Of a DNA stretch of 64,000 bases, positions 43,574 through 50,575 are shown one piece after another. A program made the position numbers and the translations under genes. The notes beneath the pieces were generated by a model that worked only from the letters and a program-made list of their open reading frames with translations, ran no database searches and had not been told where the DNA came from. Source of the DNA: JAAYVZ01 sp035384965 (GTDB taxonomy: Bacteria > Acidobacteriota > Thermoanaerobaculia > Thermoanaerobaculales > Thermoanaerobaculaceae); assembly GCA_035384965.1 (NCBI GenBank), contig DAOOJE010000014.1, positions 1-64,000 on the forward strand, in the 5' to 3' direction. Within the stretch, counting starts at the first letter, position 1, and every line of letters begins with the position of its first letter.

Positions 43574-43872
43574 GGGCAGTTGAGCGAGCATGGAGTTGGC
43601 GGGCCAACTGGTACACCACAGTAGTACCACTGGCACTGCTCGCAACTGAAGGTCACCCATTGGTGGTCGATCAGGCAGCCGATACTGAGCGTGCCGCACA
43701 CTTGCTGCCACGACCAGGGTTCACTGTGTCCGCCGCCTCCCGGACCAAACGGATCAGGGGGGTATTCCGGATTGTCGATCGGGTCGAATTGGGCGAACGC
43801 CACTCCACTGGCAAGCACAAGCGCCACGCCGATCACCGCAACAGTCACCACGCATCTCCTCGAAAACACCAT
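43570..43872 (-). CDS. Small secreted cysteine-rich protein, first gene of a secreted trio
   Basis: This 100-residue protein has a signal peptide (VVTVAVIGVALVLASGVAFAQ) and a mature part with a Pro/Gly-rich start and seven cysteines near the C-terminus (CGTLSIGC, CEQCQWYYC, CSLNC). AAGGACAG precedes the ATG at 43872, and TTGACA at 43942-43947 (minus strand) may be the -35 of its promoter, with only a weak -10. It overlaps the next gene by four bases. No family is recognised. The trio seems to be exported together. Confidence 0.65.
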   Translation of the reverse strand: MVFSRRCVVTVAVIGVALVLASGVAFAQFDPIDNPEYPPDPFGPGGGGHSEPWSWQQVCGTLSIGCLIDHQWVTFSCEQCQWYYCGVPVGPPTPCSLNCP

Positions 43873-44060
43873 TTCTGTCCTTCTTGTCCGGACGCGCCGG
43901 GTGTTGTCGGACTGGACTTATGTCTCTCTTTCTGTCCACCTTGTCAAGTACCCCGGAAGCGCGGTTGCTTGAAGGGGGAATCGCCAAGTGAAAGCCCGTG
44001 CGGTGGACCACCCCTGGGCGCGTGAGGGAGAAGGCCTGCGTGCCGGCCAGCCGGTCCACA

Positions 44061-44117
44061 CGCCCGGAGTTCGCGATGATGGCCGACGACGCCGAGTTTC
44101 GGGCACTTCTCCCACCG
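44061..44117 (+). pseudogene. Relic of a kinase-TPR gene 3' end
   Basis: The frame reads RPEFAMMADDAEFRALLPP, nearly the same as the C-terminus of the kinase at 38298 (GPEFAALREDPGFRALLPR) and related to that of the gene at 44162 (TPEFNRLRTDPEFARL). No upstream kinase sequence is left in this frame, so it appears to be the remnant of a deleted paralogue. Confidence 0.5.
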
Positions 44118-44148
44118 CGGACCACTGCCACGGGGCGGTGGACGCCGG

Positions 44149-44154
44149 TAGAAT
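44149..44154 (+). promoter_or_regulatory. -10 box, leaderless start of the pseudokinase gene
   Basis: TAGAAT ends 7 nt before the ATG at 44162. It overlaps an in-frame ATG at 44153, which therefore cannot be the start. There is no good -35 box. Confidence 0.5.
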
Positions 44155-44161
44155 GGCGCGG

Positions 44162-46624
44162 ATGCAGCCCGATCGCATCGGCAGATACCGGCTCGATCGT
44201 CTCCTGGCGGAACACGCAACGTGGGAGTCCTACTCCGGCTGGGACGAGCAGCTTGACCGCCCGGTGCTCGTCGCCCGGGTCCCGCTCGAAGGTGTCGACC
44301 CCGAAGAGCGGGAAGTGTGGCGGCGGGACGTCCAGGCGTTGTCCGGCATCACCCACCCGGGGCTCGTCCACGTCCTCGACATCCTGCATCAGCACGGCTG
44401 CGACTGGGTCGTCAGCGAGTGGGTCGAGGGCGAGCCGGTGGACGGGCTGGCCGCTCGCCAGCCGCTCGCCGGGTGCGAGGTGGCACGGCTCGGCGCCGAA
44501 CTGGCCGAGACGCTGGCCGTCCTCCACCAGCACGCCGTACGGCATGGCGACCTGCGCCCCGCCAACGTGCTCGTCACCTCCGAGGGCCACGTCAAGCTGG
44601 GTGGCGGGTGCGCACCGTTCTGGCAGGGCTCGGAGTCGACGACACCGCCCGGGACCACGCCCGCGTCGGCCGGCCAGGCAGGGCCCGCCTCCGACCTGCG
44701 AGGGCTCGGTGAGGTCCTGCTGGCAGCCACCGGCGCGCGGCCCGGCGGGACACCCACGCCCCACCCGACGGCCGCCCTGCTCGCCCCGACCTGTGGCGAG
44801 CTGGCTGGCCCGCTGGCCTCGGTCATCTCGCGGTGCCTCCGCGTGGGCTACGAGCCGCCGTTCGAGAGCGCCCGGCAGGCCGCCGCCGCCCTTCGCGCGC
44901 TCGACGCCTTGAGCCACCAGGCCACACTCGTCGAGCGACACGGGGCAGTGCCCGCTCCACGGCGCCGGAGGCTCGTCACCATCGGGGCGGCGATCACGCT
45001 GGCGGCCGTCCTTGTCGGAGTGGCTGCCTGGCGGCTGCTCGCGTTGCGGCGTCCGCTGGCTGTCGCCGTCATGCCAGTGGAGGCACCCAGGGACAGCGAG
45101 GAGGCGCGCCTGGCCGCTCTGGCTGTCGACGTCACGATCACGACGTCGCTTGCCACGTTGCCCGACCTCGTGATGGTGAACGGACGGGAGGTGCGAGCCC
45201 TGCGTACCAAGGGCGTCGGTGACGTGGAGATCGCCCGCCGGCTCGCCGTGCAGGAGACCGTGGAGATCAAGCTCTCTCGCGTCACCGGCTCGACCGGCCC
45301 CGTCATCGAGCTTGCCCGGCGGCGGGCGCGTGACCGGCGCGTCGTCTGGACGCAGCGGCTCCAGGCCTCGACCTGGGAGCCGGCGGTGGTGCGCGAGCTC
45401 GTCGGCGAGCTTCTTTCGGGCGCCTACCGCAAGGCCTACCGATCGGCGCAGGCGAGGTTCTCGAAGGCCAGCCCCGCAGCCGTGAAGACGTACCTCGACG
45501 TGGTTCAGAGGCATCAGAACGGCACGTTTTCGCCGGGCCTGAACGACGAAATCGCGCTTCTCGAGAGCGCGATCGAGGACAGCCCCGGCTTCGCCGAGGC
45601 GTGGGAGCTTCTCGTCTCCTACCAGGGGTACCGCTGCGCGCTCACCCTCCAGCCCGAGGACCGGACCGCGTTCGAGTCGAAGCGCGACCGCGCGCTCGCC
45701 CACGGGGCCTCGCCAATGGTGATTGGCCTGATCGAAAGCCAGCTGCGAGTGGCCGTCGGCGACACCAGCGGAGGGCTCGCTGTGGCGCGCGAGCTGGTCC
45801 GACAGGTACCGGGCAACCCGCAGGCATGGCAGCGCCTCGGCGAGGCCCTCTCCAGGGCCGGGCTGGCCGAAGAAGCCGAAGCGGCGTTGGCGCGATCGAC
45901 GCAGCTGTATCCCTCGTCCAGCTCCTTCGCGAGCCTCGCCCTCGCCCGTTCGGACCGCGGCGACCATCCCGGCGCGAGAGCCGCGCTTGCGAAACTCCGC
46001 TCGCTGCTCGGCCTGGACGACCGCGTGAATGCGGTTGCTGCGCGCATCGAGATGTATGCGGGCAACGTGGTCGAGGCCGAGCGGCTGTATACCGAACTCA
46101 ACTCGAAGAGGCCCACCTCGGACGGCCTGAACAACCTGGGTTTCTGCCTTTTCTGCCAGGGCAAGCTCGCGCAGGCGGCGGACGCCTTCGAACGCGCCCG
46201 AGCGATCGATACCCGCGGCTATCTTGCCACCCGCAACCTTGCCGACGTCCGCATGGCCCAGGGCGACACCCACGCGGCTCGGGTGCTCTACCAGCAGGCC
46301 CTGGCGGCGATCCAGCCGCTGCTCGCCCGCAGCGTCGCGCCCCGCACCGCCCTCGCGACTCAGGCCGTGTGCCTGGCACAGCTCGGACGGCCGACCGAAG
46401 CCGCAACCGCAGTCGACGCCATGCTCAAGGCCAGCCCGGACCACCCCGAGACCGTCTTCACCGCCGCGCTCGTTGCGGCCGTGACCGGCGAACGCGTCTC
46501 GGCGCTCGCGTGGACGAGGCGCGCGCTCGAGCTGCACGCGCCGGTCGTGTGGTTCCAGACGCCGGAGTTCAACCGGCTGCGCACGGACCCGGAGTTTGCG
46601 CGCCTGACGTCCCGCGAGCCGTAG
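44162..46624 (+). CDS. Pseudokinase with TPR domain
   Basis: This 820-residue protein is a paralogue of the Ser/Thr kinase-TPR proteins here, but its kinase domain is degenerate. The glycine-rich loop is lost (LLAEHATWESYSG), the VAIK lysine is replaced (VLVARV, Arg39), the catalytic loop reads HGDLRPAN (129-136) and the DFG motif is replaced by LGGG (146-149). A transmembrane helix (about 282-302) and an extended TPR region follow, ending in TPEFNRLRTDPEFARL. It probably binds partners or nucleotides without phosphorylating. The start is set by the -10 box position. Confidence 0.8.
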   Translation: MQPDRIGRYRLDRLLAEHATWESYSGWDEQLDRPVLVARVPLEGVDPEEREVWRRDVQALSGITHPGLVHVLDILHQHGCDWVVSEWVEGEPVDGLAARQPLAGCEVARLGAELAETLAVLHQHAVRHGDLRPANVLVTSEGHVKLGGGCAPFWQGSESTTPPGTTPASAGQAGPASDLRGLGEVLLAATGARPGGTPTPHPTAALLAPTCGELAGPLASVISRCLRVGYEPPFESARQAAAALRALDALSHQATLVERHGAVPAPRRRRLVTIGAAITLAAVLVGVAAWRLLALRRPLAVAVMPVEAPRDSEEARLAALAVDVTITTSLATLPDLVMVNGREVRALRTKGVGDVEIARRLAVQETVEIKLSRVTGSTGPVIELARRRARDRRVVWTQRLQASTWEPAVVRELVGELLSGAYRKAYRSAQARFSKASPAAVKTYLDVVQRHQNGTFSPGLNDEIALLESAIEDSPGFAEAWELLVSYQGYRCALTLQPEDRTAFESKRDRALAHGASPMVIGLIESQLRVAVGDTSGGLAVARELVRQVPGNPQAWQRLGEALSRAGLAEEAEAALARSTQLYPSSSSFASLALARSDRGDHPGARAALAKLRSLLGLDDRVNAVAARIEMYAGNVVEAERLYTELNSKRPTSDGLNNLGFCLFCQGKLAQAADAFERARAIDTRGYLATRNLADVRMAQGDTHAARVLYQQALAAIQPLLARSVAPRTALATQAVCLAQLGRPTEAATAVDAMLKASPDHPETVFTAALVAAVTGERVSALAWTRRALELHAPVVWFQTPEFNRLRTDPEFARLTSREP

Positions 46625-46847
46625 CGAGGGCGCGGAGACCGCCAGGTCCCTGCCCGCCCACGACGGCGTATTCGCCGGACGCACGCCCGCGTCTCGTCGA
46701 CCGCCTGCAGCAGGCGACCGTCTCAGTCACGGGCGTGACGGCCAACTCGGAAATCGCCGTACGTGTCGGAGGACCGAGCGCATTGACCGCCTCGGCGCCG
46801 ACGCCCGGCGCGGCCACCGGACGTCGGCGACGGGCGAACCTCCCCAA

Positions 46848-47288
46848 CTACGGATAATTCGGTGGCCAGGGCAGTATTGGTTCAAGCGGTTCGTCGTTCG
46901 CACCTCCCGGGTCGGACTCCGCCCAGATCGCACCCTTCGACAGCAGTCGGATTTTGTAGAAGAAATACCCCCGCCTGCCGGGATTCTGGACGGTGTACAG
47001 CGGCTTCACGCGCGCCGGTGACGACTGGTCACGATGGATCGGCCCGAGGTCCGTGATGAGCAGCTCGGGGGGGATCGGTTGCTGCGTCGGGTAGGTCTTC
47101 GGCTGTTCCTGGAGGACGATGATGTTGGCGCCGTCCACCTCCGCGGGGATTGAGGGGTGGAACTCCCACTCGATGGTCCCGGGACCCTGTAGCGGGTCGA
47201 TGGAGGTCCGCGCGCCGTCCGGGATGCAGACGACGATGCGTTTGCCCTCGCTGTACTTCACGCCCACGATGACCTTCGCTCTTGCCAT
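46848..47288 (-). CDS. Orphan protein of unknown function
   Basis: This 146-residue protein has no signal peptide or membrane segment. It begins MARAKVIVGVKYSEGKRIVV, has a Pro-rich centre and ends with GRRGYFFYKIRLLSKGAIWAES plus a Pro-rich tail, suggesting a small beta-sandwich. I do not recognise it. GAAGGAGGAACACA precedes the ATG, and TAGAAT at 47381-47386 (minus strand) may be its -10 box, giving an 86-nt leader. The 223 nt between it and the convergent pseudokinase gene show nothing definable. Confidence 0.6.
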   Translation of the reverse strand: MARAKVIVGVKYSEGKRIVVCIPDGARTSIDPLQGPGTIEWEFHPSIPAEVDGANIIVLQEQPKTYPTQQPIPPELLITDLGPIHRDQSSPARVKPLYTVQNPGRRGYFFYKIRLLSKGAIWAESDPGGANDEPLEPILPWPPNYP

Positions 47289-47431
47289 TGTGTTCCTCCT
47301 TCCTCTTTCAGCTCTGGCGAAGCCGAGCCGCCCGGCGCGCGCTCCTGGCCACGACAATGGATTGTCCGCAAGACAGGATGATTCTAGACGCGGTACCCCG
47401 CCCCGCGCAAGCGCGGCGGCGGCCGGGGCAG

Positions 47432-47437
47432 TACAAT
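47432..47437 (+). promoter_or_regulatory. -10 box of the acpS operon
   Basis: TACAAT lies 8 nt before the ATG at 47446, so the first gene of the operon would be nearly leaderless. No -35 consensus is present. Confidence 0.45.
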
Positions 47438-47445
47438 GCGCCGGC

Positions 47446-47688
47446 ATGGGGCGGGCGATGCGGATCGTGGCGGGGCTCGGCGCCGCCATCTACCTCACGG
47501 GAGCCGGGTGGTTTTTCATCCTCGCCCCCTGGAGCGAGTTCTGGGCCGGCCGCCTGTTGCCGGGCGTGCCGCTGTGGCTGGCGGCGCTGCTCGCCCATCC
47601 GGCGGTGCGCGGCGCCTTCGGCGGCTTCGGCGTGCTTCACTTCGCGGTGGCGTTCGTGTGGCTGGACAGCGCCTTGAGGAAGCAGTGA
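47446..47688 (+). CDS. Small two-helix membrane protein
   Basis: This 80-residue protein has two predicted transmembrane segments (IVAGLGAAIYLTGAGWFFILA and a second around GVPLWLAALLAHPAVRGAFGG to FAVAFVWL). No family is recognised. It overlaps acpS by four bases (GTGA) and shares its near-leaderless promoter. Confidence 0.65.
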   Translation: MGRAMRIVAGLGAAIYLTGAGWFFILAPWSEFWAGRLLPGVPLWLAALLAHPAVRGAFGGFGVLHFAVAFVWLDSALRKQ

Positions 47689-48086
47689 TCGTCGGTCTCG
47701 GCATCGATGCGGTCGAGGTCGAGCGGGTCGCGCGCCTGCTCGAACGCCACGGGGAGCGCCTGCTGGGACGGTGCTTCGAGCCCGGGGAGGCGCGCCGCCC
47801 CCGCGATCCGCAGCACGTGGCCGGCCTGCTCGCCGCCAAGGAAGCGACGTTCAAGGCGCTCGGCACGGGGTGGGGCGACGGGGTGGGGTGGCGGGACGTC
47901 GTGGTCGTGCGCGAGCCCTGCGGACAGCCCGGCCTGCGCCTCGTGCGCGCCGCCGCTGCCCGCGCCGCGCGGCTCGGCGCCGGCTGCCTGCACCTCTCGA
48001 TCACTCACGACGGCGGGCTCGCCGTGGCCGTGGTGATCCTCGAGGGCGCCGGCGAGCCTGAGCTACACTTGCCGCCCGATGCGTGA
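47685..48086 (+). CDS. acpS: Holo-[acyl-carrier-protein] synthase
   Basis: This 133-residue enzyme transfers 4'-phosphopantetheine from CoA to the serine of acyl carrier protein. The two signature motifs are present: GLGIDAVEVERV with metal-binding Asp8, and AAKEATFKALGTGWGDGVGWRDVVV with the conserved Glu and Lys. It starts at a GTG overlapping the stop of the small membrane protein. Its end overlaps the DUF502 gene by 8 bases. Confidence 0.9.
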   Translation: MIVGLGIDAVEVERVARLLERHGERLLGRCFEPGEARRPRDPQHVAGLLAAKEATFKALGTGWGDGVGWRDVVVVREPCGQPGLRLVRAAAARAARLGAGCLHLSITHDGGLAVAVVILEGAGEPELHLPPDA

Positions 48087-48780
48087 CAGGCGCGACCCGC
48101 TCGACGACTCTCACTTCCTGCCGATGGCGCACGTCGCGCCCGACGCCCGCCTCGGAGTGGTCGGCTTCCTGCGCAGCCGCTTCGTCACCGGCGCCCTCAT
48201 CGCCTTCCCGCTCGTGGTCTCCATCTTTTTCGGGAAGTTCATCTTTGGCCTGCTCGATTCCTGGTCGTACCCGATCACGAAGCACCTGTTCGGCGAGCCC
48301 ATCCCCGGCGCCGGCGCGGCGCTGGCGGTGCTCCTCATCTTCGCCCTCGGCATTCTCGGCCACAACGTGCTCGGGCGCCGGCTCCTCAAGCTCGGCGAGC
48401 GCATCCTCGCGCGGGTCCCGCTGGTGCGGCCGATTTACCTCGGCGCCCGCGAGATCACGCGGGCTTTCTCGGCCGACCGCACAAAGAGCTTTCGCCGCGT
48501 GGTGCTGGTGCCGTTCCCGATCGAGGACGTGTACGTGGTGGCTTTTCTCACCGGGGAAATCGAGACCGCGAGCGACGAGGGGGTGCGCCGGTACGCCACG
48601 GTGTTCATGCCGACCACGCCCAACCCCACCACTGGCTTTTACATGCTGATCCCGATCGAAAAGGTGCGCTCCACCTCGCTGACCGTCGAGGAGGCAGCGC
48701 GCATGGTGATCTCGGGTGGCCTCGCGAGCCCCGAGCCGCACCGCATCCTGACCCCGCAGCAGGAAGAAAACCGCCCATGA
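48079..48780 (+). CDS. DUF502-family membrane protein
   Basis: This 233-residue protein has two transmembrane helices (FVTGALIAFPLVVSIFFGKFI and GAALAVLLIFALGILGHNVLG) followed by the conserved cytoplasmic part PLVRPIYLGAREITRAFS, VLVPFPIEDVYVVAFLTGE and FMPTTPNPTTGFYMLIP that marks DUF502. Its function is not established. A TACACT box 9 nt before the ATG could give an internal near-leaderless promoter inside acpS. It overlaps nth as ATGA. Confidence 0.85.
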   Translation: MRDRRDPLDDSHFLPMAHVAPDARLGVVGFLRSRFVTGALIAFPLVVSIFFGKFIFGLLDSWSYPITKHLFGEPIPGAGAALAVLLIFALGILGHNVLGRRLLKLGERILARVPLVRPIYLGAREITRAFSADRTKSFRRVVLVPFPIEDVYVVAFLTGEIETASDEGVRRYATVFMPTTPNPTTGFYMLIPIEKVRSTSLTVEEAARMVISGGLASPEPHRILTPQQEENRP

Positions 48781-49427
48781 CCGGAAGCCATACGCTGGAT
48801 CTGCGAGCCCACGCCGCCGCGATTGGCGCGGCGCTCGCCGCCGCTTACCCCGACGCTGCCTGCGAGCTTCGCCACCGCTCTCCGTACGAGTTGCTGGTGG
48901 CCACGATCCTGTCCGCCCAGTGCACCGACGTGCGCGTCAACATGGTGACGCCGGCGCTGTTCGCCCGCTTCCCGGACGCCGCCGCGCTGGCCGGAGCCGA
49001 CCAGACCGAACTCGAGGAACTCATCAGGAGCACCGGCTCTTACCGCAACAAGGCGAAGTCGCTGCTCGGCATGGCGCGGGCGGTCGTCGAACGCCACGGC
49101 GGCCAGATCCCCGCCGAAATGGAGGCCCTCACCGCCCTCCCCGGGGTCGGCCGCAAGACTGCGAACGTGGTGCTCGGCACGGCGTGGGGGCTTGCCACCG
49201 GCGTCGTCGTCGACACCCACGTGTCGAGGCTTGCGCGGCGGATGGGGTTGACCCGCGAGCAGGACCCCGAGAGGATCGAGCGCGATCTCATGGCGCTCTT
49301 CCCGGAAGGTTCCTGGGTGGCGCTGTCGCACCGGCTCATCCTGCACGGCCGGCGCATCTGCAGGGCCCGCAAGCCGGCCTGCGATGGCTGCCCGCTCGCC
49401 GCCATCTGCCCCCGTGTCGGCGTCTGA
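48777..49427 (+). CDS. nth: Endonuclease III (DNA glycosylase/AP lyase)
   Basis: This 216-residue base-excision repair enzyme removes oxidised pyrimidines. The helix-hairpin-helix LPGVGRKTANVVLG with the catalytic Lys, the catalytic Asp in VVDTHVSRLARRMG, and the [4Fe-4S] cluster ligands in CRARKPACDGCPLAAIC are all in place. It is coupled to the DUF502 gene upstream. The 108-nt gap after it contains pyrimidine-rich intergenic sequence. Confidence 0.95.
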   Translation: MTGSHTLDLRAHAAAIGAALAAAYPDAACELRHRSPYELLVATILSAQCTDVRVNMVTPALFARFPDAAALAGADQTELEELIRSTGSYRNKAKSLLGMARAVVERHGGQIPAEMEALTALPGVGRKTANVVLGTAWGLATGVVVDTHVSRLARRMGLTREQDPERIERDLMALFPEGSWVALSHRLILHGRRICRARKPACDGCPLAAICPRVGV

Positions 49428-49535
49428 CGACAGCGGTCCCTCTCGTCGCCCCCACCACGTCCCTCCCCGACTCCCGACCGACCTCCCACCCGGCCGGGCG
49501 GGGAGCAGGTGGTAGGATTCCCCGCAGGAGGCCCC

Positions 49536-50135
49536 ATGCACCCGCGAGCGCCCTGGGGCGGTTGGATCGAGGTCGTGACCGGCAGCATGTTCTCCGGCAA
49601 GTCGGAGGAGCTCATCCGCCGCCTTCGGCGCGCCATCATCGCCCGCCAGCGAGTGCAGGTCTTCAAGCCGGCGATCGACGACAGGTACGCGGCGACGCAG
49701 GTCGTCTCGCACTCCCGCTGGCGGCTCGAAGCCGAGCGGGTGGCGCGCGCCGCGGAGATTCTCGAGCGCATGGACCCGCGGACAGAGGTCGTCGGGATCG
49801 ACGAGGGGCAGTTCTTCGACGACGACCTCGTGAGGGTGTGCAACCACCTCGCCGACCTCGGCAAGCGCGTGATCGTGGCGGGGCTGGACATGGACTTCCG
49901 CGGCAAGGCGTTCGGGCCCATGCCGGAGCTGCTGGCCGTGGCCGAGGACGTCGAGAAGATGCACGCCATCTGTGCCCGCTGCGGCGCCGCCGCGTCGTAC
50001 ACGCAGCGGCTTTCCCCGTCGCAGGAACAGGTGGTCGTGGGCGCCGCCGACATCTACGAGGCGCGCTGCCGCCGCTGCTTCGACCCCGGCGGCCCCGGCG
50101 CCCAGCCCGAGCTGTTTCCCCCGGAGGAAATCTAG
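49536..50135 (+). CDS. tdk: Thymidine kinase
   Basis: This 199-residue type II thymidine kinase phosphorylates thymidine with ATP in the salvage pathway. It has the P-loop GSMFSGKSEEL, the catalytic region VVGIDEGQFFDDD, the lasso-like YTQR segment, and structural zinc ligands in CARCG and CRRC. GCAGGAGGCCCC precedes the ATG at 49536, better than an ATG nine codons upstream. Confidence 0.95.
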   Translation: MHPRAPWGGWIEVVTGSMFSGKSEELIRRLRRAIIARQRVQVFKPAIDDRYAATQVVSHSRWRLEAERVARAAEILERMDPRTEVVGIDEGQFFDDDLVRVCNHLADLGKRVIVAGLDMDFRGKAFGPMPELLAVAEDVEKMHAICARCGAAASYTQRLSPSQEQVVVGAADIYEARCRRCFDPGGPGAQPELFPPEEI

Positions 50136-50169
50136 CCCCCGCCCCTCGGTCGAGAGTCGCGAGGCTTCC

Positions 50170-50220
50170 GCACCGGCTGGCCCCACCCACCGAGGCCGCG
50201 GCCCCCGGTCCCCACCCACC
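50170..50220. repeat. Intergenic repeat, copy B
   Basis: This copy of the element at 22-102 contains the same three blocks in the same order, with shorter spacers. It follows tdk together with a gtcgagagtcg hairpin at about 50145-50165. It is flanked by no gene that could explain the sequence as coding. Confidence 0.55.
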
Positions 50221-50345
50221 CATCCTCAACCCCGCCTGGCTCCCCGGCCGCCCCGGACGGAGCGGGGGTTCCCGCGGCGAGGCGACCGCGCTACCCTTTG
50301 CCCGGCCCCGCACACGGTGATCCAACGGGCGCCAAGGAGCTGCCG

Positions 50346-50537
50346 ATGAATCAGAAGACGCTGGGCGTCGGGCTGCTGGTCGTGGGGATCCTGCTGTTTG
50401 TCGCGTCCGCGGCAGCGGACACCATCGGCATCGGCGGGGCCCCGGGGTTCGGCTGGAAGCAAATCACCGGCGTGATCGTCGGCATCGTGCTCGCCGCCCT
50501 CGGTATGACGCGCCTGCGTCCCGCCTCCGGGAGCTGA
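50346..50537 (+). CDS. Small two-helix membrane protein
   Basis: This 63-residue protein has two hydrophobic segments (GVGLLVVGILLFVASAAA and GVIVGIVLAALGMTRL) separated by a Gly-rich turn. AAGGAGCTGCCG precedes the ATG at 50346. It resembles short DUF3185-like membrane proteins in layout, but I cannot assign it with confidence. It stands alone between tdk and the kinase gene. Confidence 0.65.
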   Translation: MNQKTLGVGLLVVGILLFVASAAADTIGIGGAPGFGWKQITGVIVGIVLAALGMTRLRPASGS

Positions 50538-50558
50538 GGCGCACTTTCCCCTGTGGGA

Positions 50559-50564
50559 TAGACT
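50559..50564 (+). promoter_or_regulatory. -10 box of the kinase-TPR gene
   Basis: TAGACT lies 11 nt before the ATG at 50576. The start codon sits in a CCCGC-acat-GCGGG hairpin (50569-50582), which could limit ribosome access. Confidence 0.4.
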
Positions 50565-50575
50565 GAAGCCCGCAC

